From positions 62,001 to 126,000 of the forward strand of contig NZ_JBLXEC010000012.1 of NCBI RefSeq assembly GCF_048263515.1: a stretch of DNA of 64,000 nucleotides. Direction: 5' to 3'. The notes under the pieces were generated by a model. That model was not told the origin of the DNA. It worked only from the letters and a program-made list of their open reading frames with translations, and made no database searches. A program made the position numbers and the translations under genes. This DNA comes from Marinovum sp048263515 (GTDB lineage: Bacteria; Pseudomonadota; Alphaproteobacteria; Rhodobacterales; Rhodobacteraceae). Of this stretch, positions 43,738-53,983 are shown piece after piece (the first letter of the stretch is position 1; each line of letters starts with the position of its first letter).

Positions 43738-44385
43738 GCCCGGAATCAAGGCCGCAGCCGCCGGGCCAGCGGCTGCCCGCCCCGTCGCACCGGAGGTGCG
43801 CCGTCCGTCAAGGCACGCCTCTGGCGTGACGGGCTGCCGCTTTAGCTGACGTAGGCGCGCCGATCATTCCTTGTCCGGATCTGGCTGGGATAAAGCACTG
43901 CGGAACTTGAGGGCGTGGCGGCACCCCGCGGGCAGCCACGGTCCCGGCTTGGACATGAGCGATGCAAGTGTTGCTCATGGCCAATTTACCAAACGGTGAT
44001 CGTCTCACAGGCCCGGAACAAGGCCGCAGGCCGCCGGGCCAGCGGCTGCCCGCCCCATCGGGCTGCCGCTTTGTCGACGTCGGCGCGCCGATCATTCCTT
44101 GTCCGGATCTGACCGGGATAAAGCGCTGCCGAACGCAGGTTGCAGCGGCACCCCGCGGGCAGCCGCTGGCCCGGCCTGGACTTGAGCGATGCAAGTGTCG
44201 CTCATGGCAATTGCCCAAACGATGATCTTCGCACGGGCCCGGAACAAGGCCGCAAGCCGTCGCCCCATCGGGCTGCCGCTTCGGCTGACGTCAGCGCGCC
44301 GATCATTCCTTGTCCGGATCTGACCGGGATAAAGCGCTTCCGAACACGAGCTGCAGCGGCATCCCGCGGGCAGCCGCAGGCCCGG
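43738..44385 (+). repeat. REPIN-like intergenic repeat, cluster 3 (three tandem copies)
   Basis: Three plus-oriented copies lie at about 43738-43947, 44011-44174 and 44237-44385. The middle one has a perfect 20-bp outer stem: CCGGGCCAGCGGCTGCCCGC at 44034-44053 and its complement at 44155-44174. Its 5' hairpin is AGCGGC-T-GCCCG, loop CCCCAT, CGGGC-T-GCCGCT. The first copy carries extra small hairpins near 43784-43834; the third lacks most of its 5' arm. Linkers share a GAGCGATGCAAGTGT.GCTC hairpin. The core with TCCGGATCTG.C.GGGATAAAGC is kept in all three. No gene lies in the region. Confidence 0.85.
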
Positions 44386-44535
44386 CTTTAGCCAAGGGGC
44401 AGGGGGCTGATGTGAGCCGAACTTCAGCTTTGCCCCCCGAACCGCCGGAACATCGCGTCACCTGAGGGGCGTCCGCGCGTAAACCGGGCGGATTTGCCCT
44501 TGACGCATACCGGCCTGCAAGTTCTTTTGACGGCC

Positions 44536-45516
44536 ATGCTTGCATTCATCATCCGCCGTATCGGCCAATCCCTTCTTGTCCTGTTGATCGTCGGGCTTGT
44601 CGCCTTTTCGATGTTCAACTTCGTGGGCGATCCGATCGACAACATGCTGGGCCAGGAGCGCACCGCCGAGGATATCGCGCGGCTGCGCGAACAGCTCGGG
44701 CTCGACCGGTCGTTCTTCGTCCAGTACTTCAAGTTCCTGCAGGAGGCCATCCAGGGCAACTTCGGCGTCAGCTACAGGCAGGGCCGCCCGGTGACGCAGA
44801 TCCTGTTGGAACGCGCCCCGGCGACGCTGGAGCTGGCCGCGGTCTCGGGCATCCTTGCCATCCTCTTCGGCATCGCGCTCGGCGTCTTCACCGCGATCCG
44901 CCGCGACGGCTGGCTGGCCCATGCCATCATGTCGGCCTCGCTGATCGGCGTCTCGCTGCCGACCTTCCTGATCGGCATCCTGCTGATCTACGTCTTCTCG
45001 GTCGAGTTGGGCTGGCTGCCCAGCTTCGGACGCGGCGAGGTGGTGGATCTCGGCGGCTGGAAGACCGGCTTTCTGACCGAAAGCGGGCTCAAGGCGCTGA
45101 TCCTGCCGTCGATCACCCTAGGGCTCTACCAGATGACGCTGATCATGCGGCTGGTGCGCTCCGAGATGCTCGAGGTGCTGCGCCAGGATTACATCCGCTT
45201 TGCCCGCGCCCGCGGGCTCAAGGACCGGGCGGTGAACTTCCGCCACGCGCTCAAGAACACCATGGTGCCGGTGATCACCGTGATCGGCCTGCAGCTGGGC
45301 GCGATCATCGCCTTTGCCATCATCACCGAGACGGTGTTCCAGTGGCCCGGCGTCGGATTGCTGTTCATCAACGCGGTGCAGTTCGTCGACATCCCGGTGA
45401 TGGCGGCCTACCTCATGCTGATCTCGGTAATGTTCGTGGGCATCAACCTGCTGGTGGATATCCTTTACTTCTTCATCGATCCGCGCCTGCGCGCGGACCG
45501 CTCCGGAGGCCACTGA
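44536..45516 (+). CDS. Peptide/dipeptide ABC transporter permease, DppB/OppB type
   Basis: A 326-residue inner-membrane permease. It starts MLAFIIRRIGQSLLVLLIVG, with the early motif VGDPIDNMLGQERTAEDIAR LREQLGLDRSF usual for DppB/OppB, and has six hydrophobic segments. The EAA loop is FARARGLKDRAVNFRHALKN. It ends in ILYFFIDPRLRADRSGGH. A weak ribosome site precedes ATG 44536; a TTG 42 nt earlier in frame is less likely. The stop overlaps the next permease start by one base (TGATG). It follows two binding-protein genes and the third repeat cluster. Confidence 0.9.
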   Translation: MLAFIIRRIGQSLLVLLIVGLVAFSMFNFVGDPIDNMLGQERTAEDIARLREQLGLDRSFFVQYFKFLQEAIQGNFGVSYRQGRPVTQILLERAPATLELAAVSGILAILFGIALGVFTAIRRDGWLAHAIMSASLIGVSLPTFLIGILLIYVFSVELGWLPSFGRGEVVDLGGWKTGFLTESGLKALILPSITLGLYQMTLIMRLVRSEMLEVLRQDYIRFARARGLKDRAVNFRHALKNTMVPVITVIGLQLGAIIAFAIITETVFQWPGVGLLFINAVQFVDIPVMAAYLMLISVMFVGINLLVDILYFFIDPRLRADRSGGH

Positions 45517-46459
45517 TGACCGATACTCCCGTCGCGCCGCCGCCGAAATCGCGGCTGCGCCTGGCATTGGAAAGCGATGTCTTCTACACCTTCCGCCGCT
45601 CGCCCGTGGCGGTGATCTCGGCGCTGGTGGTGCTGGTGCTGGTGCTCTCGGCGGTCTTTGCGCCCTGGGTCGCCACCACCAACCCGTTCGATCCGTCCTC
45701 GCTCAACCTGATGAACGGCTTCACGCCGCCGCTGGAACCCAATGCCTTTACCGGTGACGAATTTCTGCTGGGCACCGACGACCAGGGCCGCGACGTGTTT
45801 TCGACCATCCTCTACGGCATGCGGATCTCGCTTTTCGTGGGCGTGGCCGCCGTGGCATTCGCCATGGTGCTGGGCATCACGCTGGGGCTGATCTCGGGCT
45901 ATGTCGGCGGCTGGGTCGAGACCATCATCATGCGCGTCGCCGACGTGCAGCTGACCTTTCCCTCGATCCTCGTCGCCATGCTGATCTTCGGTATCGCCAA
46001 GGGGGTGACCCCGGTGGAATACCGCGACCAGATGGCGATCTGGGTGCTGATCCTTGCCATCGGCCTGTCCGACTGGGTGCAGTTCGCCCGCGTGGTGCGC
46101 GGCGCGACCCTGGTCGAGAAGAACAAGGAATACGTCCAGGCGGCGCGGCTGATCGGTCGCAAACCGGGCGCGATCATGCTGCGCCACATCCTGCCCAACG
46201 TGCTGTCTCCGGTGCTGGTGATTGCCACGATCTCGCTGGCGCTGGCGATCATTGCCGAGGCGACGCTGTCCTTCCTCGGTGTCGGCGCGCCGCCGACCCA
46301 GCCGTCGCTGGGCACGCTCATTCGCATCGGCCAGGGCTTCCTGTTCTCGGGCGAGTGGTGGATCCTGTTCTTCCCCGCCGTCACGCTGCTGGCGCTGGCC
46401 CTTTCCGTCAACCTGCTGGGCGACTGGCTGCGTGACGCCCTGAACCCGAGGCTGCGCTG

Positions 46460-46460
<1 letters not shown>
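45516..46460 (+). CDS. Peptide/dipeptide ABC transporter permease, DppC/OppC type
   Basis: A 314-residue inner-membrane permease paired with the one encoded before it. GGAGG lies 8 nt upstream of ATG 45516, inside the previous gene. The N-terminal cytoplasmic tail and first helix are typical (DVFYTFRRSPVAVISALVVL). The periplasmic FLLGTDDQGRDVFSTILYGM block is the OppC_N-type signature, and the EAA loop is YVQAARLIGRKPGAIMLRHI. It ends in LGDWLRDALNPRLR, the usual DppC ending. It overlaps its neighbours by one base on each side. Confidence 0.92.
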
Positions 46461-47434
<974 letters not shown>

Positions 47435-48397
47435 ATGGCTCTGGTCAAAGTCGAAAATCTGAGCCGCGTGTTCGACGTCTCGAAGCCCTGGCTGAACCGG
47501 GTGCTGGAGCGGCGCAAGAAGGAATATCTGACCGCCGTCTCCGAGGTGGATTTCGAGGTGCCGGAACGCTCGACCTATGCGCTGGTGGGCGAGAGCGGGT
47601 CGGGCAAGTCGACCATCGGCAAGATGCTGGTGGGGCTGTTGCGGCCGTCAGACGGCAAGGTCGAGATCGAGGGGATCGATCTGGCGAACGAGACCGACGC
47701 CGACAAGATCGACGCGGTGCGCGCCGATATCCAGATGATCTTTCAGGACCCCTACGCCTCGCTCAACCCGCGCTGGCGGGTCAAGGACATCATCGTCGAG
47801 CCGGTCGCCTCGCGCGGGGGCAAGACCGAGGGCATGGCCGAGAAGCTGCTCGAGCAGGTCGGGCTGTCGGTCAAGGATGCCGGCAAGTTCCCGCATGAGT
47901 TCTCCGGCGGTCAACGTCAGCGGATCTGCATCGCGCGGGCGCTGGCCTCGGAGCCGCGGCTGATTGTCTGCGACGAGCCGACCTCGGCGCTGGATGTTTC
48001 GGTGCAGGCGCAGGTGCTGAACCTGATGAGCGACCTGAAGGACGATTTCGGGCTGACCTATGTGTTCATCAGCCACGATCTGACGGTGGTGCGGCACATG
48101 GCCGACGTGATCGGCGTGCTCTATCTCGGCCGGCTGGTGGAAGAGGCAGCCCCCGAGCAGCTGTTCCAGGACCCCAAGCATCCCTATACGCAGATGCTGC
48201 TTGAAGCGGCGCCCAAGATGGATGGCTTCGGCCGCGAGATCCAGCCGCCAGAGGGCGAGATCCCCGACCCGATCAACCCGCCACCCGGCTGCGCCTTCCA
48301 CCCGCGCTGCCCGCTGGCGCAGGAGGTCTGCAAGCGCGACCGGCCGGAGATGCGGCGGATCGGCGGAACGCGGGTGGCGTGCCACTTTGCGGAGTAG
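47435..48397 (+). CDS. Peptide ABC transporter ATPase, DppF type
   Basis: A 320-residue ATPase forming the second half of the motor. Walker A is ALVGESGSGKSTIGKMLVGL, then QMIFQDPYASLNPRWRV, signature FSGGQRQRICIARALASEPR, Walker B LIVCDEPTSALD and H-loop FISHDLTVVRHMAD. The C-terminal PPGCAFHPRCPLAQEVCKRD cluster is present. The N-terminal extension with WLNRVLERRKKEYLTAVSEV is typical of OppF/DppF. It ends the transporter operon; a repeat cluster follows before the convergent soeC gene. Confidence 0.93.
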   Translation: MALVKVENLSRVFDVSKPWLNRVLERRKKEYLTAVSEVDFEVPERSTYALVGESGSGKSTIGKMLVGLLRPSDGKVEIEGIDLANETDADKIDAVRADIQMIFQDPYASLNPRWRVKDIIVEPVASRGGKTEGMAEKLLEQVGLSVKDAGKFPHEFSGGQRQRICIARALASEPRLIVCDEPTSALDVSVQAQVLNLMSDLKDDFGLTYVFISHDLTVVRHMADVIGVLYLGRLVEEAAPEQLFQDPKHPYTQMLLEAAPKMDGFGREIQPPEGEIPDPINPPPGCAFHPRCPLAQEVCKRDRPEMRRIGGTRVACHFAE

Positions 48398-48458
48398 GGC
48401 TGTTGGGCTTCGTCTGCCTTCCTTGAACGCTTAGGCGGAACCTACGGGCAACGCCCAG

Positions 48459-48852
48459 GCGCGGAATCAAGGCCGCAGGCCGCCGCGCATCGCCGGCGCG
48501 CCCCCACGCGCTGGCGATTTGGTAGTTGTATGCGCGTCGCTCCGAGGTTCTCCGGATTTGGCTGAGATAAAGCGCGGCTGAACCGAGGCCGGATCGCCAC
48601 CGCGCGCGCCGGCAATGCGCGGCTTGGGCCTTCACGCCGTCGTTAAACCGTAATCAGCACCAGAAGAACCTCCGAGCCGTGCCAATGCGCGTTAACAGCG
48701 GCCGCAGGCCGCCGCGCATCGCCGGCGCGCCCCATCGCGCTGGCGATTTGGTAGTCGTATGCGCGTCGCTCCAAGGTTCTCCGGATTTGGCGGGGATAAA
48801 GCGCTGCTGAACTAATGCCGGATCGCCACCGCGCGCGCCGGCAATGCGCGGC
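48459..48852 (+). repeat. REPIN-like intergenic repeat, cluster 4 (two copies)
   Basis: Two plus-oriented copies, about 48459-48623 and 48687-48852, start 229 bp apart between convergent operons. Outer arms are GCCGCGCATCGCCGGCGCG (48482-48500 region and 48711-48729) against CGCGCCGGCAATGCGCGGC (48834-48852 in the second copy), a 19-bp stem with one mismatch. In the second copy the 5' hairpin is ATCGCCGGCGCG, loop CCCCAT, CGCGCTGGCGAT. Cores contain TCCGGATTTGGC and GATAAAGCGC. No gene lies in the 460-bp gap. Confidence 0.82.
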
Positions 48853-48860
48853 TCGGTGCC

Positions 48861-49796
48861 TCAGGCCCGCTTGGCACCGTAGTACAGCATCGACACATGG
48901 CTCGCCTCTGCGAAGAACAGCCAGCGTTCGACCACCAGGCCACCGGCTGCCGCCAGCACCACGATCGGCATCAGCACCGGACCCAGACCGCCGGTCAGCG
49001 CCTGAAACGCCAGCATCACCCCGGGCACCGCGAAGCCCCAGACCAGCACCGAACGGCGCAGGGTCTCGGCGTGCTTGCGCGCCACGTCATAACCCATCTC
49101 GCGCATCACGTAGTTCGGTCGGCTGTGCGGCGGTTCGAGCTGGCGCTTCACGCCTTCGAGCCCCAGGGCCATCTCGGCGGTATAAGCCCCTTGATCGGCA
49201 TCGATCCGACGCCAGTAGAGCACCTTGAGCGCGCCGGCGACGACCAGCGCGACCAGCGCCAGCAGGCTCACCCAGTGCACCTCCCGGCCGGAAAACGCAT
49301 GGAGCAGCGCCAGCAGCACCGCGCCGGAGGCCGCGGCATTGGCGAGATAGATCCAGGGCACCATGGGCTGGTGCCATTCGCGGATCGTGCGCAGCGAGCC
49401 GTAGATCATGCCGGTGCACCAGACGGTCGCCACGGCGCCAACAGCGCTCAGCACCGCCAGCGGCAGCGACAGCCAGCCGGTCACGCCGAAAAGCGCCAGC
49501 AGCAACAGCAGACCGGCGGGCACATAGGTGGCCACCGCCACCACGCCTTCGCGCGAGAGCCAGGACGAGCGCCATTGCGACAGCGCGCGCCACGCCCGCT
49601 CGGGCCGGCCAAGGTGGAAGGTCGAGCTCAGAAGCCCCAGGGTGATCAGGCCCAAGGCGATGAAGAGCCCGGCAAAAAAGCTCCAGCCGGTGACCGGCTG
49701 CGCGCCCAGCACATGCGCAAGGCTGAGCCAGAACAGCAGGCCGTAACCCGCGCCGGAGGAGGTGGTGAAGAGGATGACCGAATAGGCAGGATGCAT
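48861..49796 (-). CDS. soeC: Membrane anchor subunit of sulfite dehydrogenase (DmsC/SoeC family)
   Basis: A 311-residue inner-membrane protein with about eight hydrophobic segments, beginning MHPAYSVILFTTSSGAGYGL. The STFHLGRPERAWRALSQWRS and SWLSREGVVAVATYVPAGLL motifs are typical of DmsC-type anchors that pass electrons to quinone. ATG at 49796 gives the expected family length. It is encoded 10 nt after the iron-sulfur subunit gene, as the third gene of an A-B-C set. Function follows from the set: it would anchor SoeAB on the cytoplasmic face of the membrane and reduce ubiquinone. Confidence 0.82.
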   Translation of the reverse strand: MHPAYSVILFTTSSGAGYGLLFWLSLAHVLGAQPVTGWSFFAGLFIALGLITLGLLSSTFHLGRPERAWRALSQWRSSWLSREGVVAVATYVPAGLLLLLALFGVTGWLSLPLAVLSAVGAVATVWCTGMIYGSLRTIREWHQPMVPWIYLANAAASGAVLLALLHAFSGREVHWVSLLALVALVVAGALKVLYWRRIDADQGAYTAEMALGLEGVKRQLEPPHSRPNYVMREMGYDVARKHAETLRRSVLVWGFAVPGVMLAFQALTGGLGPVLMPIVVLAAAGGLVVERWLFFAEASHVSMLYYGAKRA

Positions 49797-49806
49797 CTCT
49801 GGTCCT

Positions 49807-50547
49807 TCAGCGGCTGAGGGCGCGGTCGGCCCAGGCAAAGAGCTTGTCGAGCGCCGAGCCATCGCCCTGCGCCTGTGGCGTGGCTGCGACCTGCGGCGTG
49901 CGGTCAGAGGCCTTGCGCGGCGGCAGGTACTTGTTGACCGGCTTGTAGCCGAACTCGTCGAGCAGGTTGAAGCCGTCGCGGGCGGCGACGTTCTGCGACA
50001 CGGCGCTGTCGGGATCGGCGAGGTCGCCGAAGGCTCGCGCACCGGTCGGGCAGGCCTTGACGCAGGCGGGCACGCGGTCCTCTTCGGGGATGGTCTCGTT
50101 ATAGATGCGGTCGACGCAGAGGGTGCATTTCTTCATCACCCCGTCGTCGTAGTCATATTCCCGTGCGCCATAGGGACAGGCCCAGGAACAAAGCTTGCAG
50201 CCGATGCAGGTGTCGGGATTGACCAGAACGATGCCGTCCTCCTCGCGCTTGTAGCTGGCGCCGGTGGGGCAGACGGTGACGCAGTCGGGCGTCTCGCAGT
50301 GCAGGCAGGAGCGCGGGAAATGCACCGTGCCTTTCCAATGGTCGTTGTCGATCTCGTAGCTGTGGACGCGGTTGAGAAAGGCGCCATGCGGGTCCTCGCC
50401 ATAAGGCTCCTGGTCGGTCAGCGGAGCGGAGTAGCCACCGGTGTTCCATTCCTTGCAGGAGGTGACACAGGCATGACAGCCGACGCAGATGTCGAGGTCG
50501 ATGACCAGGCCGAGGCTCTTGTCGGTCTTTTCGGGGAGGGTGGTCAT
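49807..50547 (-). CDS. soeB: Four-cluster [4Fe-4S] subunit (DmsB/SoeB family)
   Basis: A 246-residue ferredoxin-like electron-transfer subunit. Four Cys groups are visible: CVGCHACVTSCKEWN, CLHCETPDCVTVCPTG, CIGCKLCSWACPYG and CTLCVDRIYN with PACVKACPTGA. ATG at 50547 begins MTTLPEKTDKSLGLVIDLDI; the frame is open farther upstream but the family start is here. There is no signal peptide, which fits a cytoplasmic complex. It lies between the molybdoenzyme gene (76 bp upstream) and the anchor gene (10 nt downstream) and should shuttle electrons between them. Confidence 0.86.
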   Translation of the reverse strand: MTTLPEKTDKSLGLVIDLDICVGCHACVTSCKEWNTGGYSAPLTDQEPYGEDPHGAFLNRVHSYEIDNDHWKGTVHFPRSCLHCETPDCVTVCPTGASYKREEDGIVLVNPDTCIGCKLCSWACPYGAREYDYDDGVMKKCTLCVDRIYNETIPEEDRVPACVKACPTGARAFGDLADPDSAVSQNVAARDGFNLLDEFGYKPVNKYLPPRKASDRTPQVAATPQAQGDGSALDKLFAWADRALSR

Positions 50548-50623
50548 AGGGTGTCTCCCAGGGTCGGGTGTTGCAGGGCGGCGGGATACAGGCGGTACGC
50601 CCTCCGGGGCCGATGTCGAGCGC

Positions 50624-53470
50624 TCATTCCGCTGGCTCCTTCCATTCCTTGCCGAATGCCAGGCTTCCCGGCGGCTCCGGCAGCACATCGTCGCCCAAAG
50701 GCTCGAACAGCGGCGAGGTGCCTGCTGTCTCGGCCTTCTCGATCTTCACCCGCAGGTCGAACCAGGCCGCCTGGCCGGTCAAGGGATCCGAGTTGGAATA
50801 GCGATAGCCGCCGCCGCCCTTGGGCAGGAGCTCGGAAATCAGGTGGTTGAGCAGGAAGCCCTCCTTCACCTCTGGCGCGTCATGCGACAGTGCCCATGCG
50901 CCGCGGCGCTTGCCGATGGCGTTCCAGGTCCAGACCGTATGCGGGTTGACCCCGTCCATCAGCCGGATCTGGCATTTCACCCGGCCGAGATGCGACGTGA
51001 GCCAGACCCAGTCGTCATCCTTGAGGCCATGTTCGACCCCCACGGATGTATGCACGTAGAGCCGGTTCTGCGCCGTGATCTGGCGCAGCCAGGCGTTCTG
51101 CGAGCCCCAGGAATGGTACATGTGCATCGGCCGCTGGGTGATGGCGTGCAGCGGAAAGCCCTTCGTCATCTGCTCCTCGAAAGGCGCGTACCAGAAGGGC
51201 AGCGGGTCGAAATGTGTCCTGATGCGCTCGCGCGCCCGGTCCGGCGGCTGACGATCGCCATGGCCCATGGCGGCCAGCCGGAATTTCTGCAGAGGCTCGC
51301 AATAGAGCTGGAAGATCGTCGGTTCGGGCGACAGGCGAATGCCTTTCTCGATCCCCCAGTCAAGGTAGCCGCGGTTGGCAAAGCGGTAATAGGCGTGGCT
51401 CGGGTCGAGATGCAGGCCGAAAAAGGCGCCGTTCTCGATGTAGCGCTCGATCTGCTTGGGGTTGGGCTCGCCGACGCAGGACTTGTCACCATCCTCGCCG
51501 CGCCAGCCGGCCAGCGGACCGATGCCGGGCTTGCGTTCATGGTTGGTGATGTAATCGGCATAGCCGCCGGGATACATCGGGCTGCCGTCGTCCTTGACAA
51601 ACCCCGGCAGATTCAGCCGCGCGCCGATGTCGATCAGCACCTCCTGGAAGCCGCGGACATTGCGGTCGGGCTTGACCACGGGATGGCGGATGCCGTCGGC
51701 CACCAGCTCTGGCTCGGAAATCGGCCGGTCGAGCAGCGAGATGCAGTCGTAGCGTTCGAGATAGGTGGTGTCGGGCAGGATCAGATCAGCGAAGGGCACC
51801 GTTTCGGAGTAATAGGCGTCGGAATAGATGATCTTGGGGATCACGTAGTCGCCGTTGTCATCCTTGGCAGTCAGCGCATCCAGCGTGCCCGGCACGTTCA
51901 TCGACGAGTTCCAGGCCATGTTGGCCATGTACATGAAGAGCACGTCGATGCCGTAGGGATCCTTGGTGGCGGCGTTGTTGATCACCATGTGCATCAGCCC
52001 ATGGGCCGAGATCGGCGCATCCCAGGAAAACCCCTTGTCGAGCCGGTTGGGCTGGCCTTCGCCGTCCAGCAGCAGATGTTCGGGCCCATGCGGAAAGCCC
52101 AGGTGCGGGCCGCCCAGCGGCATTTCCGGCTTGATGTCACCGGCCGCGCCGTGCGGCAGCAGGTTCGGCGGGGTCTGCTTGGGGTAGGGCGGCTTGTAGC
52201 GGAAGCCACCGGGCGTATCGATCGAGCCCAGCAGGATCTGCAGGATATGGATCATCCGGCAGGTCTGGAAGCCGTTGGAATGGGCCGAGATCCCGCGCAT
52301 GGCGTGCATCGACACCGGGCGACCGATCATCTTGTCATGCTTGCGCCCGGCCCAGTCGGTCCAGGGGCGGTCGAGCACGATTTCCTCCTTGAAGGCGACA
52401 TGCGCCAGTTCCGCGGCGATCTGGCGGATCTGCTCGGTGGGCACGCCAGTGCGCTCGGCCACCGCCTCTGGCGCGTAGTCCTCGGCCAGATAGCGCTCGG
52501 CCATCAGCTCGAAGACCGGGCGCGCCTTGCGGCCATCGGGCAGCTCGCGCGTGCCGGTCAGCGCCGGCTGGATGTCGGCGGCCTTGCCATTGCCCAATGC
52601 GCCGGTGGCCTGATCCCAGACCTGCGGGTTGCCGTCGGCGTCACGGGCAAAGAGCCCGTCGTCCGCCGCACCGGGATCGTGGATCACCAGCCAGGGGGCG
52701 TTGGTATAGCGCACCAGGTAGTCGAGGTCGATCTGTTGGGTGCGGAACAACTCGTGGATCAGCGCGCCGACAAACAGCCCGTCGGTGCCGGGGCGGATGC
52801 CGACCCATTCGTCGGCCACGGCGTTGTAACCGGTGCGCACCGGGTTGATCGAGACCACCTTGGCGCCGCGTTTCTTGAGCTTGCCGATGCCGATCTTGAT
52901 CGGGTTCGAGGCATGGTCCTCGGCCACACCAAACAGCATGAAGTACTTGGTCAGGTCCCAGTCCGGATCGCCGAATTCCCAGAACGCCCCGCCAAAGGTA
53001 TAAAGCCCGCCGGCCGCCATATTGACCGAGCAGAAGCCGCCGTGGGCTGCAAAGTTGGGCGTGCCGTATTTCATCGCCCAGAAGCCGGTGAGGCTCTGGC
53101 TCTGGTCTCGGCCGGTGAAGAAGGCGAGCTTCTTGGGGTCGGTCTTGCGCACCGTGCCCAGCCAGTCGGTGGCGAGGCTGAGCGCCTCTTCCCAGGAGAT
53201 CTCCTCGAACTGCCCAGAGCCGCGCGGTCCCACCCGTTTCATCGGTGCGCGCAGGCGGGCCGGGGAATAGTGCTGCATGATGCCGGCGCTGCCCTTGCCG
53301 CAGAGCACGCCCTTGTTGACCGGGTGATCGCGGTTGCCCTCGATGTAGCGGACCTTGCCGTCCTTGAGATGCACGTTGATCCCGCAGCGGCAGGCACACA
53401 TGTAGCAGGTGGTCTGCTTCATCTCGTCACCGACCGGGGCGCTTGTCTCGATCTTCGGGCTGGTGGTCAT
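50624..53470 (-). CDS. soeA: Molybdopterin oxidoreductase, probable sulfite dehydrogenase catalytic subunit
   Basis: A 948-residue molybdenum bis-MGD enzyme of the DMSO reductase family. ATG at 53470 starts MTTSPKIETSAPVGDEMKQT. The N-terminal cluster is CYMCACRCGINV plus GVLCGKGSAG, giving C-x2-C-x3-C and a fourth Cys. No twin-arginine signal is present, so it should be cytoplasmic. Later landmarks are FFTGRDQSQSLTGFWAMKYG and PIKIGIGKLKKRGAKVVSIN. Gene order A-B-C with a DmsC-type anchor and this N-terminus resembles SoeA of roseobacters, which oxidises sulfite made during taurine and sulfonate use. A different substrate, such as polysulfide or formate, cannot be excluded from sequence alone. 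Confidence 0.8.
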   Translation of the reverse strand: MTTSPKIETSAPVGDEMKQTTCYMCACRCGINVHLKDGKVRYIEGNRDHPVNKGVLCGKGSAGIMQHYSPARLRAPMKRVGPRGSGQFEEISWEEALSLATDWLGTVRKTDPKKLAFFTGRDQSQSLTGFWAMKYGTPNFAAHGGFCSVNMAAGGLYTFGGAFWEFGDPDWDLTKYFMLFGVAEDHASNPIKIGIGKLKKRGAKVVSINPVRTGYNAVADEWVGIRPGTDGLFVGALIHELFRTQQIDLDYLVRYTNAPWLVIHDPGAADDGLFARDADGNPQVWDQATGALGNGKAADIQPALTGTRELPDGRKARPVFELMAERYLAEDYAPEAVAERTGVPTEQIRQIAAELAHVAFKEEIVLDRPWTDWAGRKHDKMIGRPVSMHAMRGISAHSNGFQTCRMIHILQILLGSIDTPGGFRYKPPYPKQTPPNLLPHGAAGDIKPEMPLGGPHLGFPHGPEHLLLDGEGQPNRLDKGFSWDAPISAHGLMHMVINNAATKDPYGIDVLFMYMANMAWNSSMNVPGTLDALTAKDDNGDYVIPKIIYSDAYYSETVPFADLILPDTTYLERYDCISLLDRPISEPELVADGIRHPVVKPDRNVRGFQEVLIDIGARLNLPGFVKDDGSPMYPGGYADYITNHERKPGIGPLAGWRGEDGDKSCVGEPNPKQIERYIENGAFFGLHLDPSHAYYRFANRGYLDWGIEKGIRLSPEPTIFQLYCEPLQKFRLAAMGHGDRQPPDRARERIRTHFDPLPFWYAPFEEQMTKGFPLHAITQRPMHMYHSWGSQNAWLRQITAQNRLYVHTSVGVEHGLKDDDWVWLTSHLGRVKCQIRLMDGVNPHTVWTWNAIGKRRGAWALSHDAPEVKEGFLLNHLISELLPKGGGGYRYSNSDPLTGQAAWFDLRVKIEKAETAGTSPLFEPLGDDVLPEPPGSLAFGKEWKEPAE

Positions 53471-53580
53471 GCGATCCGTCCTGAGGTCACTGCGATTCAG
53501 GGAGGACGTTGGCATAAAAGGCTGGGGTTAGGAAATATTTCCTTTCGGGTGTCGAAGGATATGGGGTCTATAAGGTATAG

Positions 53581-53957
53581 CCGGGCCAGCGGCTGCCCGC
53601 GGGATGCCGCAGCTACAGTCTTTCTGCAGCGCTTTATCCAAGCCAAATCCGGAAGACCTCCGAACGATGCGCACACGTCAGCCAAAGCGGCAGCCCGGTC
53701 GGGCGGGCAGCCGCTGGCCCGGCGGGCTGACGCCCTTGATTCCGGGCCACTCGGGGATCAGCGTTCGAGGAGAAGGCGCATCGTTCAGACCAGCAACATT
53801 CAGGACCAAGCCAGGCCAGCGGCTGCCCGCGGGGTGCCGCTTCTGGGGTGGTTCATCAGAGCTTTATCTCGGCCAAGTCAGGAAGACTTCGGAACGACGC
53901 GCCAAGGACAGACAAAGCGGCAGCTCGGTCGGGCGGCCTTAGGCCTTGTTCCGGGCC
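53581..53957 (-). repeat. REPIN-like intergenic repeat, cluster 5 (two copies)
   Basis: Two minus-oriented copies, about 53581-53748 and 53812-53957, start 231 bp apart in the gap upstream of soeA. The first has a perfect 20-bp outer stem: CCGGGCCAGCGGCTGCCCGC at 53581-53600 and its complement at 53703-53722; its second hairpin is AGCGGC-A-GCCCG..CGGGC-A-GCCGCT at 53686-53715. The second copy has lost its right arm. Both keep GCTTTATC..GCCAA core bases. Flank GGGCTGACGCCCTTGATTCC is the reverse complement of the start of the copy at 63968. No gene is seen in the 513-bp gap. Confidence 0.85.
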
Positions 53958-53983
53958 GCGCAAAGATCAGCCGTCAAGCAACC

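Noticed and set aside
41643..44385. The repeat clusters as a CRISPR array
   Set aside because: Units are about 165 bp with internal hairpins and similar linkers, not short repeats with unique spacers, and no cas genes are present.
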